64,000 bases of DNA from Hofstenia miamia. Lineage: Eukaryota > Xenacoelomorpha > Acoela > Hofsteniidae. The notes beneath the pieces were generated by a model. The model was not told the DNA's origin, did not search any database, and saw nothing but the letters and a program-made list of their open reading frames with translations. This document shows positions 1-22,991 of the stretch, piece by piece. The DNA lies in assembly GCA_900660155.1 (NCBI GenBank), contig CABFPE010000082.1, positions 1,004,106 to 1,068,105 on the forward strand, read 5' to 3'. Within the stretch, counting starts at the first letter, position 1. The number at the start of each line of letters is the position of its first letter. The position numbers and the translations under genes were made by a program.

Positions 1-32
<32 letters not shown>
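1..32. repeat. (TA)n microsatellite
   Basis: Nearly pure TA dinucleotide run at the left edge of the window, one of at least ten such tracts. Confidence 0.95.
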
Positions 33-36
<4 letters not shown>

Positions 37-171
37 TATATTTCTATTCAGTAATTTGAGTAGACGGTGACAGTGCACATACAATTCGCTATTGATGTCA
101 CACAATTGATTGTTGTGCATTTTGTTATTACTTGAAGGTCATTGTGTTTTAACTGTGACTGTATGATCTTA

Positions 172-712
172 AGGCGTGTTCCTACTATCGACTTTCATCA
201 TCTGTCAAGAAATCGGTGATAAAAGTAGATAGTCTGAACACTCCATCCGATTTTTCAGCAAAACCGCAGATTAATGCCACCTGATATTTTATCATCTGAT
301 AAAAGTCGATAGTGTGGACCGTACTGAAACTAGTCGAATATCTTCTTGAAAATAATTGGAGTAGGGAACCGACTCGTGAATCGTCGATTATAATAATAAT
401 TATTAAAGTTAAAACATTTCAACTTCAAAATACGCAAACATTGTCTACATTTTATAACAAACCTATCATTGAATAGATGTTGTTATTCTCTTACTGTCAA
501 ACAAAATATAATTAGAGTTATGAAATCGTCGCCACTATCGATTTTTATCAGATGATCATTTATCATCTGATAAAAAATCGATAGTCTGAACGCTATTTCA
601 ACTCCACTTTTTCTGATAAAAAATCAGATTATAAAAATTCGCCAATGTGAACAAACATAATTGCATTTTCGACTAAAATCTACTAATAAAAGTCAATAGT
701 GGGATCACACCT
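172..712. mobile_element. MITE with ~30-bp terminal inverted repeats and TTA target duplication (PIF/Harbinger-like)
   Basis: The left end AGGCGTGTTCCTACTATCGA matches the reverse complement of the right end AGGTGTGATCCCACTATTGA. TTA flanks both sides (169-171 and 713-715), the duplication typical of PIF/Harbinger elements. The inside carries a near-perfect palindrome around 530-593 built on ATCGATTTTTATCAGATGAT. It has no coding potential. It sits in the receptor intron upstream of exon A. Confidence 0.75.
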
Positions 713-1033
713 TTAGCTTCCTGATCCTCGAAGTTGTTTTCTATATTTGTTGTAAAGAAATCATCAATGAAAAAAGTTTATTATAAAAAATTGAATTTTT
801 AACCGAGGGTATCTATAAGTCGGTATTAGTTTGTTATTAAATTTACGAAATAACTTCAGAGTTATAATAATTTATTATATCCTCTTGTTGCGTTCTATAG
901 GTAACCATTCTTGGATCATTTCATGTTTATAGTTGATTATCTTTTGCTGGACGTGCAAACGCATAACACGCATACCTCTAGGCTTCTAAACTAACAGCCT
1001 GAATTTATCAAACGCTTTATAAAATAAGTTTAG

Positions 1034-13099
<12,066 letters not shown>

Positions 13100-13136
13100 T
13101 GCTGATATTTATGGAAACACTCTTGTCACGTTGTGA

Positions 13137-13142
13137 AATAAA
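13137..13142 (+). promoter_or_regulatory. Polyadenylation signal AATAAA of the receptor gene
   Basis: This is a canonical AATAAA hexamer 38 bp after the TGA of the last exon. It supports, but does not prove, that transcription ends here. Confidence 0.45.
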
Positions 13143-13162
13143 AACAATAATTTCTTTTCCAG

Positions 13163-13317
13163 GAGTACTGAAAATTTATAATTATCCTTATCAACACATG
13201 GCAACAAATGATGAAGAACGAAAAAATAAAAATGGTGTAATTTTCGATCAACGTTTGCAGAGTCAATCGACCCGCAAGAGCCACGTTTCTCTTCAAGAAA
13301 GACAGGCGATTTTATGA
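13163..13317 (+). CDS. Candidate alternative terminal exon of the receptor gene
   Basis: A strong acceptor (TTTCTTTTCCAG) precedes an open frame rich in charged residues (HMATNDEERKNKNG, QSTRKSHVSLQERQ) that ends at TGA. The open frame needs one carried-over base, whereas exon J ends in phase 0 and would reach a stop at the third codon. It would therefore need another donor or an unseen exon. It may also be 3' UTR. Confidence 0.25.
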
Positions 13318-13319
13318 AA

Positions 13320-14160
13320 TCCAAATGAAAATTCCACAAAAGGGACGCTGTTCTAACACAACTAGGACTCCATCCATGCAAGCCAAAACCTATGCCAAAA
13401 TATCTCAACATAGAAACAACAAATTCTAAAATATCAAGTGCATGTTCGAAAAATAACTAGCATACCCTAACCTTCACATCACAACGGAAGCAAAAAATAT
13501 CAGCATATAAGTGGCTGAATCTTGTATCAAAACATAAAATGTGCAAAATTGTTGAGGATTTTTAATGAGGATGCTTCCTTGCACATAAAAGGGTACCATC
13601 ATAGTCAAAACCAAAATTGCACATAGTACTTAGAGCAATATATGTAATTTTGTTGAAAGCGGCCTCTTCGTCATATATAGATCAACATGGATATCGATTG
13701 TTGTTTATTTAATGAAATTTTGGAAGATCGTGTTATGTCATGACAAAACATTAACAAGTTCCATTTCTAAACATTATAACATTCGAATAAAAAGTTAGTA
13801 AGGAGGTTTTATAAGTACACTCACATAAAAGTGTTCTCATTTTTTGAGGACAATGTGCTCATAAATTAAGATTGGGAATAATGTTCTCGTTTGGGTAATT
13901 ATTGAAAATGGTTAAGAGCACAAGATTATAATAAAATTTATTCAACTTGTTTATTTAAGTGTTGCGCATATGCTAGGGCAGCCAATTTTGGTTGGAAACA
14001 AAAAAATGAGCTACAAAAAACAGCAATATAGCATTATGGCTTTTTTCTTTGTCTTATGACTGTTTTCACTGTTCTGTAATATAATAATCATCATATATGT
14101 TATTTTGGTAATTTAATGGAAAGAAAATGATTTCACAAAAATCGATTAAAAACTCTTAAT
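13320..14160. other. No gene recognised
   Basis: AT-rich spacer after the receptor gene with no repeat or coding signals that I can support. Confidence 0.5.
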
Positions 14161-14167
14161 TATATAC

Positions 14168-14395
14168 TAAATACAGCTGAAGACAATTATTCTTCTGTGA
14201 ATTAAGAAGCCTCAAATGCATTGTTGCATGACGTTCAAATGCAAAATTGAGGTATCTCCTGGCCCACGGTCAGACGAATTGATGCAATGATGCGTTCGAT
14301 CGTGCTAAATCTATTGCAAACAGTGCATCAGCTTTCAAATTCTGCAGTTTTGCAAGGAGCTGATCAGTCATGGCTTCAAAGTTGCTCAGGAAGAC
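14168..14395 (-). pseudogene. Orphan minus-strand exon-like frame with one internal stop
   Basis: On the minus strand, a TTATTAG acceptor is followed by 76 codons in one frame and a GTATAT donor-like end. The peptide reads naturally (FEAMTDQLLAKLQNLKADAL, FAIDLARSNASLHQF, PWARRYLNFAFERH) but codon 42 is TGA (14,270-14,272), which a single C-to-T change of CGA would give. It looks like a decayed exon of a host gene or a retrocopy piece. I do not recognise the protein family. Confidence 0.4.
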
Positions 14396-15099
14396 CTAAT
14401 AACTTTTCAAAACTGTTTTATTTGAAGTAAATTTTTATTTTAAATCAGAAATCTACTTAAATTTTTAGTATGAATTTTATCTTGACAGATACAAGCTGAT
14501 TTTCTATTTTTTTATACCTTAGAGTATTAATTCATTCAAACATTAAATGATTTAATAGTTGAAAGATTAACATTTAGAGCTAGCATAAGCATTTTTTTGA
14601 CTATACATGTATGCATTTAATTAAAATGATTTGATTTCTTAGGTTTCGAAATACGTATGTTAAAATTTGATACACGTTTGGTAAAGGAAAACGGTAATTG
14701 TTTCAAGAAAAGGCAGGTGTGTACGGACATATGTTTGCGGCAATTGTTTGGTCTTTGGAGTGCTTTGTGATATAAGCAGTAATTACTTGGAACTGGAGAA
14801 ATCGGTTTTTAGAAGCCCTTATAATAAGTCCCATATGCATCACTTGATGTATCAACATTGATGTATCCTTCCCTGTTTGTGTATTGAGTTGACAGTTTTG
14901 AAGTGACCAACCCATTATTGCTCCAATTATCAGCTACGTTTAGAAGCGGATTCTAATGATAGTAGGTGTTCAACAAATTACATCACAATAGACCCTTCCC
15001 ACCCATTAAGCATTGAAAGAAAATCTTCCTTAGAAAACTATGGTCATTGAATGCGTCTATAGGAGAGACTGTAAAGACTTGCTAAACTAGATTTGACAT

Positions 15100-15225
15100 G
15101 GGCTCTTGGGCTCATCAGGACTGAGGAAGTAGGATTTCCTTTTATCTAACTCAGGATTGGATGATGATATTCAAATGAAATGTTCTTCATATCACCAGCA
15201 TCAATTTGCAATGGTAATAAATTTG
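15100..15225. repeat. Dispersed repeat, copy 1 (second copy near 61,500)
   Basis: A stretch containing GATGATATTCAAATGAAATG and TTCTTCATATCACCAGCATC matches, with scattered changes, 61,515-61,605 (ATTATGATATTCAAACGACA, CTTCCTCATATCAGCACAAT). The family is unknown. Confidence 0.4.
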
Positions 15226-15992
15226 GTGCTATCATTATTTTTTATGACATCATCCATTCTCAAGTTTGGTGATTTTTTTAAAATATATTAAATATTGGTT
15301 TAGCAGTTGGAAAGGATGACATTCATTAGATTCATTCTTAGCTTATCAAAGAAAATTTTCAAGTATATTTTATATACTTTTTTTCATGCTAACAATAATA
15401 ATAAGATTTTGCAAAGATTGGAAGACTCCGATTGAAAAACCATGCCATACATAAAATGAGCAGATATTTAGAAAGTCTTTATTCCGCGGCTATGATTCCC
15501 AATAATAATCACAAAGTCTTATTGAAAAAGCTCTACAACTTTTTGAGCAAGTTGAATAGGGTTAAAGAAAAGTTAATTACATTAACTATGTAAGTCCAAA
15601 ATTTAAAAATATAGTGAAATTGGCAGTTTGGTATGGACTTTTTTTAAATTAAAGATAAGTAAAAATATTTGGAACATGTCTATATCTAAGGCCTCAATTG
15701 GACAAATATCACTTTCAATTAAAATAAAATTAATGAAAAATATGGACGGACGATCCACTGCTATTTTTCGCTATTCTAAGTTATTGCGGAATCATGAAAT
15801 GCACGGAAAAAATTTTAATTTCACTGTTTTTTATTGAGAAACTTGCTAAAATTTAATGTATATTGCCATAAATATTTTAAATAATTTCAATATTATAAAT
15901 CTTTTTAATTTCTGTAAGCAAGTGTGTAGGATAAAGTACTTAATGATGAGGTGTAGAATTTTGATGAGATTAGTCTAGCAATCTTTTTTTGG

Positions 15993-16037
15993 GGACTTCC
16001 AAGGCGACTCTTAATAAGGGTCGTCTTGGGACTTCGG
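15993..16037. repeat. Imperfect hairpin
   Basis: ACTTCCAAGGCGACTCTT is followed by AAGGGTCGTCTTGGGACT, which can fold back on it; most mismatches would be G-U pairs in RNA. It stands alone in unannotated sequence, so a function is not implied. Confidence 0.4.
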
Positions 16038-16449
16038 GGTGGTCCTCCGGAAAATTCTTAGACTAAAATTAAGAGCTTTTCCATTCTAGTTTATTATATA
16101 AATTACCGTAATAAAACATTATTATGTAAAAGAATAAAAACGTTCTTGTGTACAAATTTTATAGGAAATAAATTGTTGGAAAATTACACCCAGTTTTTAT
16201 TTCCAAGATATATTTTCCACCTTATATAAAGTCACCATAACAACTAAATGCAAAGGATCACAATTCAGAAACTGCATTATGTCTAAGTTACAACGTAGGA
16301 ACAAAAACAGTACAATATCTTTTTAGTATTGCTAATCAAATTGACCAAAATAAACTTTTAAGCGGGAATTTGGACTAACAAGTTACTCTTTGCTTGATCA
16401 AAAGAATTTCAAACACATTTAATACAAGGACATTGTTTAACATTTCTTA

Positions 16450-17960
16450 CCTCATTGTTGACCAAAGGTAGGGCTCCCATCGCATCCCCTAATGTAGCTA
16501 ATTAAATGGTACCCACTAGTTTTGGTCTTGAAGCCCTCGGGTTATGAAAATCGTCAATAAGTAATATGCTTATTAACACTGATTAGGTCTCACAAACGCC
16601 CATTTTACAGGAAAAGGCCTAAAACCCTCCTGTGTTGCCTGTCAATGTTCGTTCATTGAGGTTAATGTGACAGATCTTAATGTGCCACAAGTATCAACCA
16701 CTAATCTTATACAATTTGTAACAGCACTCAGCATGTGTAAGTTTTGATATCGTTGCAAAGACCGCTCCAATATCTTACAGATCGTTTCTACGTCACCGGT
16801 AATCACCTTTGCTAAGTTGTGAATTTCTCACCTGAGAGCACGATGTGGTGAACGTTGACAATATCTAGTCCTCCCCCAGAGAAGCGTCCATTAATCCTAG
16901 CACATCGAGTACCAACCACTTTTCACAGCATTGCCTCTTACGTGTACTTACTATGAGGGCATTACCTTCAGAAACCATTGATGTTTTTGTCATTGCATCA
17001 AAATGGTCACAATTTATGCTATCTCTGCTTCTGTGCTATTATAGTGCGCGCCGCCTGAAAGTCAGTGAGCCCAAAGATAGGCGCCAGAAAAATACTCTTT
17101 TACCGTTGCCTCAAGCATCTCTAATTTTCCATCTGCATAGGTTACTGTGGGTGCCAAAACGCCTCGCAGGAGTAGGTAAGAGAGAGCCTTGCCAAATCCA
17201 CTCAAACGTGAAACTCACCGATTACGTAGGATCTTGTCAACAACACTATTGCACCGATGTTTTGGTTCAGAGAGGGTTTTCCCAACAGTGCTGATATCAA
17301 CAAGCCTAAGTACTTAAATTCGGATGCAAATTTTGCACCCTTTCCAGAAACAAGAACACTATCAGATGTTCTTTTAGATGCCCTTGAAAACCACACGCAC
17401 TTGGTCTTTGGTATATATTAATAAATATTAATACCTAGTGGCGCTATAAATAAAACTATGCCATTCAGATAGCTCTGTATTTGTTCTTCGGACAAGGCAA
17501 AACGACAGAGATCATCAGCATACTAGATGTGCCTAAGTTCTGCGTCAATTTGTCATAAGAAAGAGTTAAAAATAATTCTTTTGGGGTCCACGGAGTCCCT
17601 CACAAATTAGATAGTGGAAAAGAAGGTCAAATAAGCTCGGCCCAAGCACATATTCTTGTCGAAGTCCACATTCAAGCTTAAAGTTTGGGTCTAAACATTC
17701 GTATCAGCTGTGTATTATCAATATATCGTGTGAGGAGTTAACGATTTAGATAATTTGTTTTGCGACTAGACTGCCAAATTACTTGCCTTGAAACGGAACC
17801 CAAAGCCTTTTGTAGGTCTATAAAAGACACTAGAAGATTTTCATTACGTAATCTAAAAGCTTTCCAGAAACACATGTATGGTTGGCCCTCCAGTCCTAAA
17901 ACGAAATTACGTCCATGTGCAAGCGTGCAGCCAGTAATTTATTTCGCTATTGATGTATAG
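16450..17960 (-). pseudogene. LINE reverse-transcriptase relic
   Basis: Reading the minus strand, RT motifs occur in the correct order and spacing: FIDLQKA (about 17,800-17,828), YADDLCRFALSEEQ (YADDL at 17,508-17,522), then EFKYLGLLIS in an open frame at 17,202-17,396. YADDL is the catalytic Asp pair of reverse transcriptase. The rest down to about 16,450 is higher in GC than its surroundings and probably the C-terminal region. Frames are interrupted throughout, with stop codons and shifts between the motif-bearing pieces. It is a non-LTR element; the clade is not certain. Confidence 0.75.
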
Positions 17961-18299
17961 AACAAATTTCTCTACTAGTTTATCATTAGACATTAAAATT
18001 ATTGTTTTACCAATTTGTGAGATTATGCAATTAAAAAATTGCTATTACTATGTATATTAGATATATAATATTTAACTATGTAGAAGCAATGCTTAATTGA
18101 AAACAAATGTGATGGATTTCAATAACAATACTATTTAATACAAACAAATAGTTCATGAAAACAAAAAACTTGACCTTACGTCTACACTTGGGACATACAA
18201 TTCGTATTGTCGCTGCTAAATTATGCGTAAATAGGAATGGCATGTACTGTAAAATATGCATAACCTTGTTTTTATAAATTCAAGAAAAATAGTTCTTCT

Positions 18300-18860
18300 G
18301 ATTTTTTGTCAATCCCTTAGTTTCGGAGGGTGCACGTGTCAAGGCGATCTATAATATCTATAGATCACCTTAGCAGGTGCCTTTGTGGCTTAGGTTTGGC
18401 TTTATTGTCAATCCGTCAAATATGCTTCATTGTGCTGATCTCTTGCATACACCTTTTAATGCCCCCCCCCCAGTCGCTGCCACCACCTGCTTCATCAAGG
18501 GTATCCAGTGCTTCCGTAGGGATTGCCTTCTTTGCAGCTTAATGCATCTTTTAACCGTCCATATCGCCTGAAAGTATTCATTTCGGCTCTTTGTGTCTTT
18601 GTGACTCAAAAACATTCGTTTACCTGCCTTCTTGCGATCAACTGCTGTCTTAACGTCTTCACTTTGGTGACAGGGCCTACCTTAGGACATTCAAGGACTC
18701 TTAACATCATAGTTTACACCAATACATTGAGAATGCCAACGCGGTATCTGGACTGCACTGAATGGGTTGCAGTCCTAGGTCCCTAGCTAACATTGCCCTC
18801 CGTAAAAGAGAACTTACTGAGCATTTCTCAGACCCACACTGAATCAATGACACCATATAA
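18300..18860 (-). pseudogene. Probable upstream part of the same LINE
   Basis: The minus strand has a frame at 18,427-18,615 with FLSHKDTKSRNEYFQAIW and KRCIKLQRRQSLRKHW, resembling the basic linker between endonuclease and RT in LINEs. Base composition matches the RT block at 17 kb, and the order fits (upstream on the minus strand). The AT-rich stretch from 17,960 to 18,300 separates the two. A poly-C run sits near 18,463. Confidence 0.45.
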
Positions 18861-18975
18861 GTCTTCAAAACTCGTTGAAATCAAAGTTGAAATCTTTGCT
18901 AGAAATAGAATAGGCTACATTAATAATTATAATAAATGCGTGTAAATAGAAAAATCTTTTTCAGGCTGATGTATT

Positions 18976-19119
18976 TTATTGAGGAATTTGTTCGCAGTTT
19001 GGATCATTGAAAATTACTTCTATAGTTTTTTTCACATCCAAAATTGTCATTAAGGGAAGTGGATGAATTGGCGTGAATGATTCGTTGTCTATTGAGGTTC
19101 TTGTGTCATCTATTTGAAC
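18976..19119 (-). other. Short open minus-strand stretch, unassigned
   Basis: Forty-seven sense codons to a TAA, including FTPIHPLPLMTILDVKKTIE and FNDPNCEQIPQ, read like protein. There is no clear acceptor and I recognise no family. It may be a terminal exon or more element debris. Confidence 0.25.
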
Positions 19120-19129
19120 TTAATCGTCA

Positions 19130-20390
19130 ATTCCTTGAGCTCACACATCTCTTATTCATTTGAATTTACTGCTCATACCAGAGGATGAGTGCTAAGAGTG
19201 TATCCTTCAATCAATTGGAACATTTTCAAGGTTGTATTGATAATTATTGTGCAAAGACAAATGCTGGTGCTGCCAGCTCATTGATGTGCTGAGAAATTCC
19301 CTTGTGTTAAAATTCTGTAAATATATGCTGCCAGTATTCTCGTTTGTTTCTAACTTGTCATCTTTCTAGAAATAAATGTAAACTGTTGATTTGGCAAAAT
19401 TGAATTTTAATGGACATTCTTTGTTGGAAACATGAGCTACAGTATTTTTCAAAAGAAATTAACAGAGCAACAAAGACGGCAAAAAGGCCAATCAATATTA
19501 ATTTGAAACAAGAGAATTTTGTGAAATAAATTTCGCAATTATGAACTGTTGAAATTGTTTTGTACATGATACAGGTTTTGTTTCTGTTTTATTGACTTTT
19601 TAGACAATCGCTTTTACGGTTTGATATTTTTCGTTGAAAAAATTACGCAAGGGAGCTTCTTACCTCCGGATATACTACATTCTCACGATTCCCTTTTGTG
19701 AAAGCGTTTTTAAGGCAGAACGATTTGGGTTAACAATGGTTTCTTCTAATTATAGGAGGTAAGAGGTTGCTTATATGAACTAACGTGATATCTATAATAT
19801 TTAAACCATTACATTGAATGGTCGTTAGCTCACTAGAAATTAAATTATAAAGTGCAAAAATAGCGGCCAGAACGTATGTTAAGAACAAAAAGTGCAAAGC
19901 AAAAATCCAAGAAGTAAAGAGCAAATATTGGTTGCCCTTGTAATTAATTAAGCATTTCTTAATTTATATGGACTGGTAAGACTACCTCCTTCTTACTTCG
20001 TTACCTTCTTCGAAAATTCCTGTAATATAAGAATCCAAAGTTTACTAATGAAAGTTTTTTCTGTTTGTTTTTACTGTATCATCAATTGAATGAGAAGAGC
20101 AGTTTGATATATTTAAATATGAATAGCACTGAAAACAGTGCATGTCAGAATAAAATACTTTTTAATTCAGAAAATACCAAAAACAAAGTAGATTTCAATT
20201 GATCTAATAATTTTTTCGTACTAATTTAAGCAACACAAAAAGAGGCCAATTCAACCCTTTCTATCATAATACATGTGTAATTAACTTTTGATGCATTTTT
20301 CGAATACTTGCTTGCTTTTTTAAAATTCGCATTTCAAAACCTTACATCACCAATTGCTAATGAAACATTAATTAAAATTGCCAAAATGAC
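19130..20390. other. No gene recognised
   Basis: AT-rich spacer. Short frames at 19,358-19,567 and 19,730-19,924 on the minus strand have no supporting signals. Confidence 0.5.
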
Positions 20391-20399
20391 ATTGACATA

Positions 20400-21494
20400 G
20401 GGTGCATTCACACAGAAAGCTTGCGATATAGCGCTTGTATTTTTAACACATGTTTTAAGATAGTTGAATTCACACAGAAAGCGAGCGATAAAGCCAATCT
20501 TGAGATTTAAACAAGAGGAAATAAAGGAGGGTATTCACACAGAGAGATTGTGATATCGCGCTTGTAATTTAAACACATGTTTTAAGATAGTAGCATTCAC
20601 ACAGAAAGCGAGCTTGCGCTTGCGATAGATTTCTAGCAATGTATTAATACGAGAGTGTTCACACAGAACGCGAGCTTTTAATTGCTATTAGGAAAATATT
20701 CAATAATATTCTCTACACATTGCTATATTTTATTACATTTGAGCGAATCAAAGTGGATAATTTTTAATATGTAAACATTATTACAATTTAATTGATCTTT
20801 ATGTAAATAACTAACTGAAAATCATTTGATACAATGGAATCTATGCGATTAGACAGCCTATTAAATTCTTCATTAAAATTATTTAATATTTTGATAAACC
20901 TTAATGCAATTTATATTTTTTGAAATTCTAAATTACGGATGAATTAAAAACCTTTTTCTGATTTAGGCAGATTTTTAAGAATATAGAAATCAAAACATTT
21001 TTTATTAATAGCAGTTACTATAGTTCAACTAGTAACTGCTATAAATAAAAAATGTTGTGGACAAAACCTATTTTACAAATATGTTCAATAATACCATTTT
21101 GTGATAATATTAAATAATAATTTGAAAGTAAATACATTATACGTACTTCGTACAAATTTTTGGCATGAATTTAAATTATTGGGAGATGTCATCGTCAAAA
21201 ATATTTAGCATGTTTAAAATCAAATTTACAATCTTTTACAATCGCGCACTTTTTGTGTGAATAGAACTATCTTTAAACATGTGTTAGAAAATATCGCTCG
21301 CGCTAGGCTTTAATTGTTAGAAAATATCGCAAGCACAATCGCGCTGTGTGAACACTCTGGCTTTAATACATTGCTAGAAAATATCGCAATCTCTCTGTGT
21401 GAATACCCAAGATTTAAAGCTAGCGCAAGCTCGCTTTCTGTGTGAACGCAAAAGCTCGCTCTAGCAAGCACAATCTTTCTGTGTGAATGCACCC
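20400..21494. mobile_element. MITE with iterated arms (five motif copies per arm), ATA flanks
   Basis: The ends GGGTGCATTCACACAGAAAG and CTTTCTGTGTGAATGCACCC are exact inverted repeats, flanked by ATA on both sides. The left arm carries TTCACACAGA-type motifs at about 20,407, 20,469, 20,534, 20,596 and 20,658, a 62-65 bp period. The right arm carries inverted copies (TGTGTGAA) at about 21,255, 21,345, 21,395, 21,439 and 21,480. Between them is an AT-rich core with no coding frame. Arms made of tandem units resemble transposase-binding subterminal repeats; the superfamily is not clear from a 3-bp duplication alone. Confidence 0.8.
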
Positions 21495-21668
21495 ATAGCG
21501 ATCGGCGTTAGTGTAAATATTGGCGGAGCACGTACCCCTTTGGTTCTTACTCTTATGAGTAGGGTATCCAAGCTTTGAACAGCGAGATTGAATTAGAATA
21601 AATTTTTAGAAATTCTTTTTTCTTGTAGCGGTTGTGCCGGTAAAATTTATGAAGCATGATAAATGGGT

Positions 21669-22983
21669 GAGAGATGTAATCGGATCGTATTTCGGATCAG
21701 TTCGGATCGGATCCGATCTTCATTTTGAGAAGCTTCGGATCTGTTTCGAATCCAAAAATTTTTAAAACTTCTGTATTTGTGCATTTTATAAATCACACAA
21801 TTTTACATTTAATCCCAACTTAAGTGTGTTAATAATTTTGTAATTGAATTTCATTGTTCATACAACAGGTTCTGTGTTATTCTTTCCAATTTCTTTTAAA
21901 ATTGGCGACGAATACTTCAAATCTGAAAATGCGATTCATGTTGCTTATCACATAATGATAAAATAGTAAAGCAACCAAAACATTTGTTTTTACAAACTTG
22001 CAAATGGAAGAGCAGAATTATGAAAAGGATTCCCTCTAATATGTATGTCAAAGAAAAAGCACAGAACACAAAGAAACAAGTGAAATACATTAGCTTTTGC
22101 AAATACTGCTAAAATGTAAAAATAATAATATAATGTAGGATGCTCTTCATTCAAAAAATCTCATTTAATTATGCACTTTAAGCAACTTGCCGTGCCAAGA
22201 ACAACTTAGTACTCAGAAGGTTTTTCATTATTATAATAACTAATACAAAAATGTTTTTGGAACCATTACGTCGGCATACTATTAATAGGGTATTAAATAA
22301 TTTAATTTTCCTGTTATATAATTTACAATTTTTTATTCAATTTAGTAAAATTCAAAATTTATATTTAAATCTCAAATTTTGTTTTAAGAATTAATTTCTC
22401 TATCACTGATTTTAATACACTCTACAACAATTTATTTTAATGTCTTGCAATATATATGTTGGGGTTGTTCTTTAATTTGCCATTATTTGTGCTATTTTGT
22501 TTTCATTGCTTTAGCTGCAATTTTGAAGTAAATTTATCTTGTTTAAAACAACTTCAATTCATAGTGACATTGCAAAGTGGTTATTTTTGAATCTGGACAT
22601 AAAAAATTAATACGGTAGGTAATACTATAAGAAACCCAACTATTTAAACTCTATAAATATAATTATAGTTGATGACAATTTTAGGAACTAGATTATTACA
22701 GAGCTTACAAATAAGTTTATTTGCATGCACTATTTCGTAAGCATATGTCCATTTTTTATCTAAAGATAGTGTTGAGGCACTTAAAATTTTCTATGCGCAT
22801 TTTAAAAAAATATAAATATCCTTAAAGCCCATACTTATTTATTGTTAGAATACTTATTTAAATTCAGATCCGTTTTGGATTGAAAAATATAATTTTGTTA
22901 AAAATTCGCATCGGATCGAATGTGGATCTTGAAAGTTCGGATTTGGTTAGGATCTTAAAATGTTGGATCCGATTCCATGTTTG
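21669..22983 (+). mobile_element. hAT element, non-autonomous or decayed, 1.3 kb, 8-bp target duplication
   Basis: AAATGGGT flanks both sides (21,661-21,668 and 22,984-22,991). The ends share ATGNAATCGGATC as inverted repeats, next to CGGATC-rich subterminal sequence. Near 22,040-22,110 short traces (MYVKEKAQNTKKQVKYISFC) look like the start of a BED-type zinc finger, the N-terminal DNA-binding part of hAT transposases. The remainder is AT-rich and non-coding. A related partial copy is at 30.0-30.4 kb. Confidence 0.8.
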
Positions 22984-22991
22984 AAATGGGT

